Positions 15,320 to 24,165 are shown, counted from the stretch's first letter. The stretch is DNA of 64,000 bases from Hyphomicrobium nitrativorans NL23 (GCF_000503895.1 NC_022997.1:2607821-2671820); one strand, 5' to 3'. Translations and numbers: made by a program. The notes: generated by a model not told the origin, from the sequence alone.

Positions 15320-15375
15320 GTATCTCCTGGTGATACATTATCTCTTGCGATTTCGTCCGTATCACGCGATGATAC
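15320..15375. promoter_or_regulatory. twin HigA operator candidates
   Basis: Two inverted repeats of the same design precede higB. One is GTATCT-CCTGG-TGATAC (15320-15336), near perfect. The other is GTATCA-CGCGA-TGATAC (15359-15375), perfect 6-bp arms with a 5-base spacer. Their left ends are 39 bases apart. This is the arrangement expected for autorepression by the HigBA complex. The second overlaps a possible -10 (TACAAT, 15373-15378). Confidence 0.6.
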
Positions 15376-15399
15376 AATCCGGACGGAGAGGGACGCTCG

Positions 15400-15681
15400 A
15401 TGATCAAGAGCTACCGGAACGCGATGACTGAGGCGGTCGCCAGGGGAAAAGCGCCGAAGGGCTTCCCGGCCGACCTCGCAAGGCGCGCACTTCTAAGGCT
15501 CTTGGCCCTGGATCACGCGAAGACCCTTGATGACCTTCGGAGCCCACCGGGAAACCGCCTCGAAGCTCTCAAAGGCGACCGCAAGGGGCAGCACTCGATC
15601 CGCATCAACGCCCAGTGGCGCATCTGTTTCGTGTGGACCGAAGCCGGACCGGAACAGGTTGAAATTGTCGATTACCATTGA
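15400..15681 (+). CDS. higB: type II toxin HigB (RelE/ParE superfamily)
   Basis: A 93-residue toxin, the ribosome-dependent mRNA interferase of the HigBA system. The family pattern is present: DLARRALLRLLALDHAKTLDDLRSPPGNRLEALKGDRKGQHSIRINAQWRICFVWTEAGPEQVEIVDYH. The segment 'P....LE.L.GDR.G..SIRIN.QWRICF.W' is diagnostic. The toxin gene comes first, as usual for hig loci, with the antitoxin gene 15 bases downstream. The stand-alone GC-rich context with palindromic operators suggests autoregulation. Confidence 0.93.
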   Translation: MIKSYRNAMTEAVARGKAPKGFPADLARRALLRLLALDHAKTLDDLRSPPGNRLEALKGDRKGQHSIRINAQWRICFVWTEAGPEQVEIVDYH

Positions 15682-15696
15682 CGGAAGGAGCATCCG

Positions 15697-15996
15697 ATGA
15701 ACAAGAGCATCTTGCCTCCAATCCATCCCGGAGAATACTTGCGCGAGGAATTCCTTGTTCCGCTCAAATTGAGCCCCGGCGCCCTCGCAAAACGCCTCGG
15801 CGTACCCCGCACACGGATCGAGCGCATCGCTGCCGAACAGACTGGGATCACGACCGACACCGCGTTGCGTCTGGCGAAGTTCTTCAAGACCTCGCCTGAG
15901 TTCTGGATAAGTATGCAGACGGGCTACGATCTCAAGATCGCCGAGAAGGCGCTGAAAACGCAACTCGACCAGATCGAGGAGATGAGCGCGGCATAA
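15697..15996 (+). CDS. higA: antitoxin HigA (XRE-type HTH)
   Basis: A 99-residue antitoxin and repressor. It starts MNKSILPPIHPGEYLREEFLVPLKLSPGALAKRLGVPRTRIERIAAEQTGITTDTALRLAKFFKTSPEFWISMQTGYDLKIAEKAL, the classic HigA sequence with an XRE-type HTH at about residues 25-60. GGAAGGAG lies just upstream. It should neutralise the preceding HigB and bind the palindromes before higB. Full family length. Confidence 0.95.
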   Translation: MNKSILPPIHPGEYLREEFLVPLKLSPGALAKRLGVPRTRIERIAAEQTGITTDTALRLAKFFKTSPEFWISMQTGYDLKIAEKALKTQLDQIEEMSAA

Positions 15997-16090
15997 CGAT
16001 CACTGGCGGCGAGGCACAAAAGCGCCTCGACATCGCGGTGTCCGATTCTTCGCGCGTTCGGTTCGCAACCCGGTACGTTGCCCAAAACCC

Positions 16091-16438
16091 TCACGCGTCC
16101 GTCAGCCAGCCTTCGAGGCCATGGGCGCCATTGCGGGATTCCACCTCCACGATCCAGAGATCGGGATCGGTACGCGCTTCGCGTTCCAGTGAGGCGTCGA
16201 CTTCCATGTCGGCGCGCGCTTCGCCTTTGAAGTGGCCGACCCAGCGCCTGTCGGTCTCCGCGCCCGAGAGGCTCGCCGGCGCCGGGCCGAAGAGGCACGA
16301 CGTGCCGTCAAGCAGATTGATCCGGATATAGATGGCGCCCGCGTCATCGTCTCCGTGACGCACGACATAGGCCTGCTGGCCCGCACTCGCGAGGCGGCGC
16401 ACATAAGCCTTGACCCAGATCTCGGATTTGAGCCGCAT
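16091..16438 (-). CDS. DUF1491 family protein
   Basis: A 115-residue protein of unknown function conserved in alphaproteobacteria. Recognisable text: MRLKSEIWVKAYVRRLASAGQQAYVVRHGDDDAGAIYIRINLLDGTSCLFGPAPASL, then RRWVGHFKGEARADMEVDASLEREARTDPDLWIVEVESRNGAHGLEGWL. The 'D..AGAI.I....LDG...L..PAP' and 'DPDLW..E.E.R.G' signatures define the family. It follows the peptidoglycan-binding gene on the same strand by 56 bases; this pairing recurs in the order. Confidence 0.88.
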   Translation of the reverse strand: MRLKSEIWVKAYVRRLASAGQQAYVVRHGDDDAGAIYIRINLLDGTSCLFGPAPASLSGAETDRRWVGHFKGEARADMEVDASLEREARTDPDLWIVEVESRNGAHGLEGWLTDA

Positions 16439-16494
16439 CGCGTCCCGGTTTTGCGTTTCCGATGAAAACGGGCGGCGTGCGTCTTCTCAGACTA

Positions 16495-17190
16495 TCACCG
16501 CTCCGCAGTGCGGAGCGCATCGCCGGCCAGCGTTGCAAGACGCGCCAGCAACTCGCCCGAGATGCGGCCCGTCTCGCGCAGGTTGCGCTCCGTTTCGAAC
16601 TTCCGGATCGCACGTCTCGTCTCCTCGTTCAACCGGCCGTTGGGCACCGTCGTCATGTAGCCGAGCTGGCGGAACGCGTTCTGCACGGCCCGAATGACGG
16701 CCTCGGCCTCGGGCCCAGGCGCGGCCGGGCGGGTCCGATCAGCGGGGGCGATCTCCGCCGAGCCCAGCACGATGTGTTGTAGCAGCGCGTGGCGCGGCTC
16801 GCCGGTCAGGGGCAGGTTTGCGTCGCTTTCGTAAGCCATGATGGCGCCGCGCGTCACGAGACCCGGGACGCCATCCACGGCGCCCGTCTCGTATCCTTGC
16901 GCCTTGAGCTCGCGCTGGATCGCACGCGTCAGGTCGGAGGTGTCGCTCGCTCCGGCAAGCGGCCGCACGGCGCCCGTCTCGATGGCGAGCGGCGGCACGA
17001 CGGCGTTCGGCGCCGCTGCGGACCGGCCGGATTGGGGCGTGCGCGCCGCCTCGACGACGCCGGGCTGACGCGCGCTATCGAGCCCTGCGATCTGCCGGCC
17101 CGGCGGTTGCAGGATGAACATGTTCGTCGCGAGGGCGCCCGTCAGCAGCGTGAAGGCGAGGACACCCAATCGTACAGAAGTCGGAGTCAT
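16495..17190 (-). CDS. peptidoglycan-binding domain protein
   Basis: A 231-residue protein with an N-terminal membrane anchor or signal (SVRLGVLAFTLLTGALATNMFIL) and two PG_binding_1-like repeats: LTRAIQRELKAQGYETGAVDGVPGLVTRGAIMAYESDANLP and IRAVQNAFRQLGYMTTVPNGRLNEETRRAIRKFETERNL. I use the ATG at 17190 because upstream codons are Trp/Gly/Pro-rich and unlike a protein start. Predicted to sit in the periplasm and hold peptidoglycan. It is divergent from the DUF5330 gene. Confidence 0.85.
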   Translation of the reverse strand: MTPTSVRLGVLAFTLLTGALATNMFILQPPGRQIAGLDSARQPGVVEAARTPQSGRSAAAPNAVVPPLAIETGAVRPLAGASDTSDLTRAIQRELKAQGYETGAVDGVPGLVTRGAIMAYESDANLPLTGEPRHALLQHIVLGSAEIAPADRTRPAAPGPEAEAVIRAVQNAFRQLGYMTTVPNGRLNEETRRAIRKFETERNLRETGRISGELLARLATLAGDALRTAER

Positions 17191-17481
17191 TTTCGGCTTC
17201 GCTCCCGGTCCCAAGCCCCTTGGACCATGTCCCCAGTCCCCGGGAGAACCGCACCAGTGTTGCGGACACATTTTAAGATCCCGTTAACCCAGCACGCCTT
17301 GCCCGGCACGCGTCCTCTCCGAGATCGATAAAATTCGTCTCAGATTTTCGCTTAAGTTGCTTCAATGATTCCTTAAATTGACGGCTGTGAGGCCGGGCTT
17401 CCTCAAATCTTCTCCGGTAGCGTCGCAACCATCGGGGCCTCAAACGGCTTTCCCGAAGGTGTGTGACCGGAGTAACGCGGC

Positions 17482-17832
17482 ATGTCCTTGTTCAGGATTG
17501 CGATTGTCCTCTCGCTCGGGGTGGCCGTGATGCCGTCCGACCGGGCGCAGCAAGAAGAGCTGTATACGCGCGCGGCCTCGGCCGCTCATTGGACGATGAC
17601 CTTCTGCGACCGCAACGGGCGCACGTGTGAGGTCTCGGCCGGACTTTGGGATGCTTTCCTCAAGAAGGCCGAGTTCGCCGGGAAGCTGGTCTACGACGTG
17701 GCGCTCCATACCGCAGGGCCGGAGGACACGAGCCTCAAGGCGATCCCGGCTTCGTCCGAAGGGCGCGGCACGCTGAGCCCTCGGGATCTTGAGCCCGACT
17801 GGCGCGGTGCCCCGCAAGAGCACGGCATCTGA
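17482..17832 (+). CDS. DUF5330 domain protein
   Basis: A 116-residue protein with a short N-terminal hydrophobic segment (MSLFRIAIVLSLGVAVMPSD) that may export or anchor it. The body AASAAHWTMTFCDRNGRTCEVSAGLWDAFLKKAEFAGKLVYDVAL contains a paired Cys motif (FCDRNGRTCEV) typical of DUF5330 proteins of Hyphomicrobiales. The function is unknown; the two Cys suggest a disulfide in the periplasm. It is divergent from the peptidoglycan-binding gene with 290 bases between. Confidence 0.75.
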   Translation: MSLFRIAIVLSLGVAVMPSDRAQQEELYTRAASAAHWTMTFCDRNGRTCEVSAGLWDAFLKKAEFAGKLVYDVALHTAGPEDTSLKAIPASSEGRGTLSPRDLEPDWRGAPQEHGI

Positions 17833-17974
17833 GCCTGCTTTCTCCTCAGGCGCGCGTCGTCACACCCGCGTCTAGCCCGGGTTTGAACCCTTGCTAACGC
17901 CACCTGCGGGCGCCTATGTCCTCCTATCGGCACGTGAGCGCCGCCTCGTCGCGATGCCCGGAGGACATCTGCCT

Positions 17975-18403
17975 ATGACGCTTCAAAATCTCCAGTCGGA
18001 CTTCGAACTTCTCGACGACTGGGAGGACCGTTACCGCTATATCATCGAGCTTGGCCGCACCTTGGCGCCCATGCCCGACGCCCTCAAGACGGAGGCCACG
18101 AAGGTCCGGGGGTGCACCAGCCAGGTGTGGCTCGTCAGCGAGACCGACGGTACCTCTGGCGAGGCGGAACCCACATTGCGGTTCATCGGCGACAGCGACG
18201 CCCACATCGTGCGCGGCCTGATCGCGATCCTTTTCGCGCTTTACGACGGCAAGCCCGCCAAGGACATTCTTTCCACCGAACCGGAAACCGTCTTCAACGC
18301 GCTCGGGCTCAAGGAGCACCTGACGCCCCAGCGCTCGAACGGTCTCGCATCGATGGTGGAGCGCATCCGGACGGACGCACGCGCGGCGCTTGAGATCGGC
18401 TGA
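17975..18403 (+). CDS. sufE: SufE family sulfur acceptor protein
   Basis: A 142-residue cysteine desulfurase partner that takes sulfur from SufS for Fe-S cluster assembly. It shows LLDDWEDRYRYIIELGRTLAPMPDALKTEATKVRGCTSQVWLV, with the active Cys in the VRGC motif, and an ending typical of SufE (GLKEHLTPQRSNGLASMVERIR). The ATG at 17975 is preserved by GGAGGA nine bases upstream; an ATG at 17954 is less likely. Many Fe-S enzymes in the window (formate dehydrogenase) would need such a system. Confidence 0.93.
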   Translation: MTLQNLQSDFELLDDWEDRYRYIIELGRTLAPMPDALKTEATKVRGCTSQVWLVSETDGTSGEAEPTLRFIGDSDAHIVRGLIAILFALYDGKPAKDILSTEPETVFNALGLKEHLTPQRSNGLASMVERIRTDARAALEIG

Positions 18404-18418
18404 CGGCGCATCGTCTTG

Positions 18419-18997
18419 CTAACCTGCGTCGATCGCGGGGCGATAATCGTTGGCGCCCCAATGGCGGACACGTGCCGTGCGCGGCGCGGCTGGAGCCTCG
18501 CTTATCAAGCCATAATGCCGGGCGAGTGCGGAGAGCGCGATGCCGAGCACGAGTTTCGCCGACCGCTGCGGCCAGCGCGCGCGCCGTTCGATCTCCTCCA
18601 GGCCATTCAGGTGTCCGCACACGTCGATCAGGATGCCGGCAAGTTCCGGGCCGACCGCGTCGAGCGCGCGCCGCACACGTTCGGCCGCAGCGATCACGTT
18701 ATCGGCCTGATCCGCCGCGTGTGCCCCACGCCGTCCGCTGCCGGTTGACGCGGTGACGCTCCAACTCTGGGTGACATTCGGCGACATCTGCGCAAACCAG
18801 AAATCGGCGCGCAACCGTTCTCCTGCATTGAACTCGGCTTCCCCGATCAGCGGATTGCCGTCGCGGTCGCGCCGGTTGAAGAGCCACGCAAGCGGGCTTT
18901 CCGACGCGTTCCTGCCGGGCCCGACACGATCGGCAAGAGGCGCGCGGACTTTTCGCGCCCGTTTGGGGCGCATTTCGGCTGGTGTCGACCGTGTCAT
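18419..18997 (-). CDS. DUF6456 domain protein
   Basis: A 192-residue soluble protein with an Arg/Lys-rich start. Its DUF6456 core reads LAWLFNRRDRDGNPLIGEAEFNAGERLRADFWFAQMSPNVTQSW, followed by DAVGPELAGILIDVCGHLNGLEEIERRARWPQRSAKLVLGIALSALARHYGL. The second half resembles a helical DNA-associated domain; the family is often annotated as putative replication or regulation related but without proof. It lies next to a DnaA domain IV-type gene on the same strand. Confidence 0.82.
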   Translation of the reverse strand: MTRSTPAEMRPKRARKVRAPLADRVGPGRNASESPLAWLFNRRDRDGNPLIGEAEFNAGERLRADFWFAQMSPNVTQSWSVTASTGSGRRGAHAADQADNVIAAAERVRRALDAVGPELAGILIDVCGHLNGLEEIERRARWPQRSAKLVLGIALSALARHYGLISEAPAAPRTARVRHWGANDYRPAIDAG

Positions 18998-19017
18998 GGA
19001 AAACGCTCCCTCTCATT

Positions 19018-19048
19018 GATGAGATCGATGGTTCACGCGTCAGGCTGA
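19018..19048. repeat. family-3 palindromic repeat, half copy
   Basis: GATGAGATCGATGGTTCACG followed by CGTCAGGCTGA matches the left half of the family-3 palindrome at 14337 and 63125; the right half is missing. The TGA that ends the adjacent minus-strand gene (19040-19042) lies in it. Confidence 0.6.
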
Positions 19049-19537
19049 ATTGAAACTCGCCATCGAAAGCGACTGCCCCACCATCGCGGGCACGATCCAT
19101 TCCATAAGCTCAAGCGCGCGGTCGAACACCGGGTCGTCGCGCTTGTCTTCGACGACGGCGCACGCGTGTGCGACGGTGGTGCGGTCGCGCGCGAAAATCT
19201 GCCCCACTTGCGTGAGGCTCAAGCCGCACGCCACATGCGCGACATACATGGCGACCTGACGCGCGAGCGCGACAGGCGCCTTTCCGCGCGAGGGCTTTGA
19301 GAGATCGGCCTGCGGTACGCCGAAGATGTCGCCGATCGCCCCTTCGATGATACGCCGCAGCCTTGCGGCTTCGCCGGCCGACGGCCTGCCCTGAGGCGCC
19401 GGTGCGCCGCAGCGCCAATTCTCCCATCCGCTCGCCCGCCCGCGTCCGAACCACGGCTCGACAGCGTCGCCGTCGATGTCGCGAAAGAGCGCGTGAAGGG
19501 TGGAATGGCCTTGCTCGATACCGGATCTGAGGCTCAT
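19040..19537 (-). CDS. DnaA domain IV-type helix-turn-helix protein
   Basis: A 165-residue protein whose C-terminal half is a DnaA C-terminal (Bac_DnaA_C) domain: KAPVALARQVAMYVAHVACGLSLTQVGQIFARDRTTVAHACAVVEDKRDDPVFDRALELME. This includes 'ARQ.AMY..........S...G..F.RDRTTV.HA', the DnaA-box binding signature. It lacks the AAA+ domain, so it cannot act as an initiator by itself. Such proteins may compete for DnaA boxes or regulate transcription. The C-terminus ends inside a repeat. Start ATG at 19537. Confidence 0.85.
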   Translation of the reverse strand: MSLRSGIEQGHSTLHALFRDIDGDAVEPWFGRGRASGWENWRCGAPAPQGRPSAGEAARLRRIIEGAIGDIFGVPQADLSKPSRGKAPVALARQVAMYVAHVACGLSLTQVGQIFARDRTTVAHACAVVEDKRDDPVFDRALELMEWIVPAMVGQSLSMASFNSA

Positions 19538-19742
19538 GCGATCCTCGTGTTGGACCTTGCGGCCACCGCATTCTTTCTACGGATCATAGGCACGGATGCG
19601 TGCGGCCTGGAGCCAAACCTACCGGAGCGGTGAACGGCGAGGATAAGTCGGTGGCCTCAGCAACGCGCAGCGGCACCCTCGCCAATCCCCGCCTCTGCGT
19701 TGCATGGGACAGTGTCCCTCGCTCCGAGGAGACGCTCTGCCG

Positions 19743-20075
19743 ATGCGTTCCGAATTTCGTGCCCGCTTATCCGATGTCGATACGCAACGGTCCGTGGAGG
19801 AGCGCGCTGACGAACTCGCCCGCCTCGTCCCGCTCTGGCCGTCGGAGATTGCGGATACCTCGCGGGCAGGCCGAACGCGGATCGTCGCGAAGCTCTACCG
19901 GGCGCTCAAAGCCGAACGCCAGCGCGGGGTCGGTGGACATTGGACTTACGACCTTGCACGCCATGCCGCCCTCCTCGCCGCGTGGCGACGGGAGCGCGCC
20001 GCGTTGGCCCTGCATGATGCTGCAAATCGGTGCGGCGCGCGCAAGCCGCAAAGAAAACGGGCGCCGGCCCGTTAA
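19743..20075 (+). CDS. conserved hypothetical protein (LPLWPxEIADT type)
   Basis: A 110-residue basic protein: RLVPLWPSEIADTSRAGRTRIVAKLYRALKAERQRGVGGHWTYDLARHAALLAAWRRERAAL. The 'LWP.EI.D.S..GR..IV..L..AL..ER..G..GHW.YDL.RHA.L' pattern is conserved among alphaproteobacteria, but no function is known to me. I chose the ATG at 19743, which has GAGGAG ten bases upstream; an ATG at 19704 would add 13 residues. Helical, no membrane segments. Confidence 0.7.
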   Translation: MRSEFRARLSDVDTQRSVEERADELARLVPLWPSEIADTSRAGRTRIVAKLYRALKAERQRGVGGHWTYDLARHAALLAAWRRERAALALHDAANRCGARKPQRKRAPAR

Positions 20076-20116
20076 GCCGACGCCCGCATATCCTTGCCCG
20101 ATCGCACCCTACACGC

Positions 20117-20524
20117 TTACTTCTCGCGGCGCGTGCCAAGTCCCATCTTCTTGGCGAGGTCGGAGCGCGCACGCGCGTAGTTGGGCGCCACCATCGGGTA
20201 ATCGTGCGGCAGGCCCCACTTCTCGCGGTATTCCTCCGGCGAGAGATTGTAATGCGTGCGGAGATGGCGCTTCAGGGATTTGAACTTCTTGCCGTCCTCC
20301 AGGCAGACGATGTGGTCGGGCATCACCGACTTCTTCACCGGCACCTTCGGCTTCAATTCCTCACGCTCGGGCTGCGGGCTCGAACCCGTCGCACGGCTCA
20401 GGGCGGCGTGCGTTTCGTTGATGAGTTGCGGCACGTTTTCCGCGCCGATCGTATTGTTGCTTACGAACGCCGACACGATCTTCGCTGTCAGCTCGACCAA
20501 CTCCGGCCGGCTACCCTCTTCCAT
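20117..20524 (-). CDS. mucR: MucR/Ros family zinc-finger transcriptional regulator
   Basis: A 135-residue DNA-binding regulator. It has the typical N-terminus ([31 protein letters not shown], involved in oligomerisation) and the Ros/MucR finger [63 protein letters not shown]. MucR proteins repress surface polysaccharide, motility and horizontally acquired genes in alphaproteobacteria by binding AT-rich DNA. An AT-richer stretch lies just upstream. Confidence 0.95.
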   Translation of the reverse strand: MEEGSRPELVELTAKIVSAFVSNNTIGAENVPQLINETHAALSRATGSSPQPEREELKPKVPVKKSVMPDHIVCLEDGKKFKSLKRHLRTHYNLSPEEYREKWGLPHDYPMVAPNYARARSDLAKKMGLGTRREK

Positions 20525-21120
20525 CGATCAATCCTTCCCAAGCATCCCACGCCTCTGCGCAGACGCCGAAACCTTTGCTATGCGAAGTCGAACTCAAGGC
20601 TAACGCAGTCTTCCTGCCTCATCCTCAAGCTCACTTGAATATGAACGTGCTATCGACCCTTGGGCTTGTTCTGCCGTCGAGCATTCCGGCTTTTGACGAC
20701 TTTGGACAACATTCCCCGTTAGATGTCAACGACCTCCGCCGCAATCTTGGTCAATGCCTAACTTCCGGCTATTTGAATGTCGGCGCGACAATGTGGGGTT
20801 TTTTGCCATCCACACTTCGTGCACGCGGATCTCTCAAGCTTAAATGCCGCACAAACTGGCCCATCTCTAATAAATCCCGCGCGGTTTGCGCCGGAGTACC
20901 GCGAAGTCCTTGGTAAATTTTCTTTATGTCACGGGATTGCCGTCTCTTGCCTCGCACCAACTTGAGGGCGCGGCAGAGTGTTGCTGAGCCGCATGACACC
21001 TTTCGGTGGGCCTGGGTCATGCCTATTTGACAAGCTTGGCGCTCCCGGCCGAAACATGCGGGGAGCCCGAACGCCGTTTCCGGCGACTCCTTTCGCAACT
21101 CCAGTCAAAAGGTCCCCGCC
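20525..21120. other. intergenic, AT-richer island with no recognised gene
   Basis: Between mucR and the oligopeptidase gene. The part from about 20630 to 20940 is visibly richer in A and T than its surroundings. Short open frames on both strands (plus 20575-20916; minus 20769-21098) show no family resemblance. It may be promoter sequence of mucR plus a decayed insertion. Confidence 0.4.
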
Positions 21121-23229
21121 ATGCATGGGCCCACTTCGCGCGTCCTCCTGTCCGCGCCACCCCAGGCCGCGCGCAAGCCTGTCACCACAGTCCGCCATGG
21201 GATCTCGCTCATCGACGACTACGCCTGGCTGCGGGCGGCCAACTGGCAGGACGTGATGCGCGACCCGGCTATCCTGGAGCCGGAGATCCGCGCCTATCTG
21301 GAAGCGGAAAACGCCTACACCGCAGATGCCCTCGCCGACACGCGGGGCCTTCAGGACACTCTGTTCACGGAGATGAAGGCCCGTCTGAAACCGGACGATT
21401 GGACGGTGCCGAGCCCTGACGGGCCCTATGCCTATTTCTCGAACTATGTGACGGGCGGTCAGTATCCGCGCCTGTGCCGCATGCCGCGCGAGGGCGGCGC
21501 GGAAGAGGTTCTGCTCGACGGCAACGCCGAAGCCGAGGGCAAGCCTTACTGGGATCTCGGCGCGGCGACGCACAGCCCCGACCATCGTCTCCTCGCCTAC
21601 GCCGTCGACGACAAGGGCTCGGAACTCTACACGATCCGTGTGCGCGATCTCGCGACGGGCCGCGATCTTCCCGACACCATCCCCGACACGCGCGGCGACG
21701 TGGTGTGGGCCAACGACGGGCATACACTTCTCTACGTGCGCCTCGATGCGCATCATCGCCCGCGCGTGGTCTATCGCCATCGCCTCGGCACACCGGCCTC
21801 CGACGACGTACTCGTCTATACCGAGACCGACAGCGGCTTCTCCATCGCGCTTGGAAAAACGCTCTCGTCGCGTTTTCTGATACTCGACACGCACGACCAC
21901 CAGACGAGCGAGATCCATCTTCTCGACGCCGACAATCCCGACCAGACACCGATGGTCGTCGAGCCGCGGCGGCAGGGGCACGAGTACAGCGTCGATCACC
22001 ATGGCGACCGCCTCTTCATCCTGACCAATTCGGAAGGCGCGGAAGATTTTCGTATCTGCGAAGCGCCCGTCGCTGCGCCCGGCTTCGCCAACTGGCGTGA
22101 GGTCGTCCCGCATCGCCCCGGCCGGCTGATCCTGGATACGGCCGCCTACAAGGACCACATCGTTCGCCTCGAACGGGAGGACAGCCTGCCGCGCATCGTG
22201 ATCCGCACCATCGCGGACGGCAGCGAGCACGCGATCGCGTTCGACGAAGACGCGTATGCGCTCGGCATGGCCGAGGGCTACGAGTTCGACACCACGTCGC
22301 TGCGGTTCGTCTACTCCTCGATGACGACGCCCGCCGAGACCTACGATTACGACATGGCCGCGCGCACGCGTGTCCTGCGCAAGCGCCAGGAGGTGCCGTC
22401 GGGGCACGAGCCTTCGGACTACGTCACGCGCCGGCTGTTCGCGCCTGCCGCAGACGGCGAAACCGTTCCCGTCTCGCTGCTCTATCGCCGCGATACGCCG
22501 CTCGACGGCTCGGCGCCGCTCTTTCTTTACGGTTACGGATCCTACGGCATCTCGATCCCAGCTTCGTTTTCCACCGCACGCCTCTCGCTCGTGGACCGCG
22601 GCTTCATCTTCGCCATCGCGCATGTGCGCGGCGGCCGGGATAAAGGCTATCGCTGGTATACCGACGGCAAGCACAAAAAGAAACTGAACACCTTCACCGA
22701 CTTCATCGCTGCGGGCGAGCATCTCGTCCAGAAGGGTTTCACGCAGCGCGGGCGCATCGTCGCCAACGGGGGCTCGGCGGGAGGGATGCTAATGGGCGTG
22801 GTCGCCAACAGGGCGCCCGACCTTTTTCTCGGCATCATCGCCGACGTGCCATTCGTCGACGTGCTCAACACCATGCTCGACAAAGACCTTCCCCTCACGC
22901 CCCCCGAATGGCCGGAGTGGGGGAACCCGATCGAGAGCGCTGAAGATTTCGAGATCATCCGCTCCTACAGCCCCTACGACAACGTGGAGGCCAAGTCCTA
23001 TCCGCACATCTTCGCCTATGGCGGGCTCACCGATCCGCGCGTCACCTACTGGGAGCCCGCGAAGTGGATTGCGAAACTGCGCCAGCTTAACACGAGCGAT
23101 AACCTCGTGCTGCTGAAGACGAACATGGAAGCCGGACACGGCGGGGCGTCCGGCCGTTACGAGCGGCTGCGGGAGGTCGCGCTCGACTATGCGTTTGCGA
23201 TAAAAATTGCGGGCCGAGGAGAGGCGTAG
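21121..23229 (+). CDS. ptrB: oligopeptidase B (prolyl oligopeptidase family, S9A)
   Basis: A 702-residue cytoplasmic serine peptidase cleaving short peptides after Arg/Lys. The N-terminal beta-propeller starts PVTTVRHGISLIDDYAWLRAANWQDVMRDP, as in oligopeptidase B. The alpha/beta-hydrolase domain has the catalytic Ser in NGGSAGGMLMGV, the Asp in GLTDPRVTYWEPAKW and the His in MEAGHGGASGRYE. It also shows IAHVRGGRDKGYRWYTDGKHKKKLNTF, diagnostic of the family. Monocistronic, followed by a family-2 repeat. Confidence 0.93.
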   Translation: MHGPTSRVLLSAPPQAARKPVTTVRHGISLIDDYAWLRAANWQDVMRDPAILEPEIRAYLEAENAYTADALADTRGLQDTLFTEMKARLKPDDWTVPSPDGPYAYFSNYVTGGQYPRLCRMPREGGAEEVLLDGNAEAEGKPYWDLGAATHSPDHRLLAYAVDDKGSELYTIRVRDLATGRDLPDTIPDTRGDVVWANDGHTLLYVRLDAHHRPRVVYRHRLGTPASDDVLVYTETDSGFSIALGKTLSSRFLILDTHDHQTSEIHLLDADNPDQTPMVVEPRRQGHEYSVDHHGDRLFILTNSEGAEDFRICEAPVAAPGFANWREVVPHRPGRLILDTAAYKDHIVRLEREDSLPRIVIRTIADGSEHAIAFDEDAYALGMAEGYEFDTTSLRFVYSSMTTPAETYDYDMAARTRVLRKRQEVPSGHEPSDYVTRRLFAPAADGETVPVSLLYRRDTPLDGSAPLFLYGYGSYGISIPASFSTARLSLVDRGFIFAIAHVRGGRDKGYRWYTDGKHKKKLNTFTDFIAAGEHLVQKGFTQRGRIVANGGSAGGMLMGVVANRAPDLFLGIIADVPFVDVLNTMLDKDLPLTPPEWPEWGNPIESAEDFEIIRSYSPYDNVEAKSYPHIFAYGGLTDPRVTYWEPAKWIAKLRQLNTSDNLVLLKTNMEAGHGGASGRYERLREVALDYAFAIKIAGRGEA

Positions 23230-23252
23230 GCTCCCGAAGCCGTGCCAGACGT

Positions 23253-23404
23253 GTCATCCCGGCCAAGTTGACCCCGGCCTTGAGCCGGGGAAACGCCGAG
23301 CCGGGACCCAGGAAAAGCTTCTATCGCGAATTGTTGCGTCTTCGACGACTTTGACGCTGGCTCCCGGATAAGGCTCCGCTGACGCTCCGCCTTTCCGGGA
23401 TGAT
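23253..23404. repeat. family-2 repeat (TCATCC...GGATGA), copy A
   Basis: A ~150-base intergenic element starting GTCATCCCGGCCAAG and ending CCGGGATGA, with internal blocks CCGGGACCCAGGAAAA, TCTATCGCGA, CGTCTTCGACG and TCCCGGATAAGGC. The same blocks in the same order occur, reverse-complemented, at 46979-47139. The ends form an inverted repeat. It lies between convergent genes (oligopeptidase and sirtuin). Confidence 0.8.
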
Positions 23405-23417
23405 AGAGGGTGTGCGA

Positions 23418-24122
23418 TCAGCTCTCCGAGAGCAGCTTCGCCACGTACGCAGGAACGATCTCGGTTGCGCGGCCGTAAACGGCTTCTGCAAACAGCGGCT
23501 GTCCTTCGGACGGTTCGAGATTGAGTTCCACCGTATGCGCACCGGCGGCGCGCGCCTCCGCGACGAAGCCTGCTGCCGGATAGACGTTGCCACTCGTTCC
23601 GATTGAAATGAAAAGATCGGCCGCTGCGAGCAACTCGGCGATCCGCTCCATGTGATAGGGCATCTCGCCGAACCACACGACATCAGGGCGCATGAAACCC
23701 TGTTCACCGCACGCACGGCACGTGGCGGCAAGCGAAAGATCTTCATGGCACGATACGCTCGTGCCGCACGCGCCGCAGAGCGCGCGAAACAGCTCGCCAT
23801 GCATGTGGATCAGGTTGCGGCTCCCGGCCTCCTCGTGCAGAGCATCCACATTCTGCGTGACGACCCACACATCGCCCGCATGCTCTCGTTCGAGGGTCGC
23901 CAGCGCATGGTGCGCCGCATTCGCGCGCACATCCGCGTGAGCCTTGCGGCGCAAATTGTAGAATTCATGCAAGCGCACGGGATTGCGCGCGAACCCTTCG
24001 GGCGTCGCGACTTCGCGGTAATCGTATTGCGCCCAGATGCCGCCTTTGTCGCGAAACGTCGGGACGCCGGACTCGGCAGAGAGCCCGGCGCCCGTGAGGA
24101 CAACGATGGACGCGCGTTTCAT
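23418..24122 (-). CDS. cobB: NAD-dependent protein deacylase (sirtuin, CobB-like)
   Basis: A 234-residue Sir2 enzyme that removes acyl groups from lysines using NAD. The motifs are IVVLTGAGLSAESGVPTFRDKGGIW (NAD binding), TQNVDALHEEAGS and the active His in IHMHGELF. Four zinc Cys lie in ALCGACG and ATCRACGEQG, followed by FMRPDVVWFGEMPY and SIGTSGNVYPAAGF. The ATG at 24122 has GGAG upstream; the longer frame adds nothing typical. The YDYREVATPEGFARNP context (Tyr and Arg two residues apart after the NAD motif) fits class III sirtuins with desuccinylase activity, which is an inference. Confidence 0.93.
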   Translation of the reverse strand: MKRASIVVLTGAGLSAESGVPTFRDKGGIWAQYDYREVATPEGFARNPVRLHEFYNLRRKAHADVRANAAHHALATLEREHAGDVWVVTQNVDALHEEAGSRNLIHMHGELFRALCGACGTSVSCHEDLSLAATCRACGEQGFMRPDVVWFGEMPYHMERIAELLAAADLFISIGTSGNVYPAAGFVAEARAAGAHTVELNLEPSEGQPLFAEAVYGRATEIVPAYVAKLLSES

Positions 24123-24165
24123 GGCTCCGTTCTGACACGCGAGCCCGCGCATGGCCAGCGGCAGC

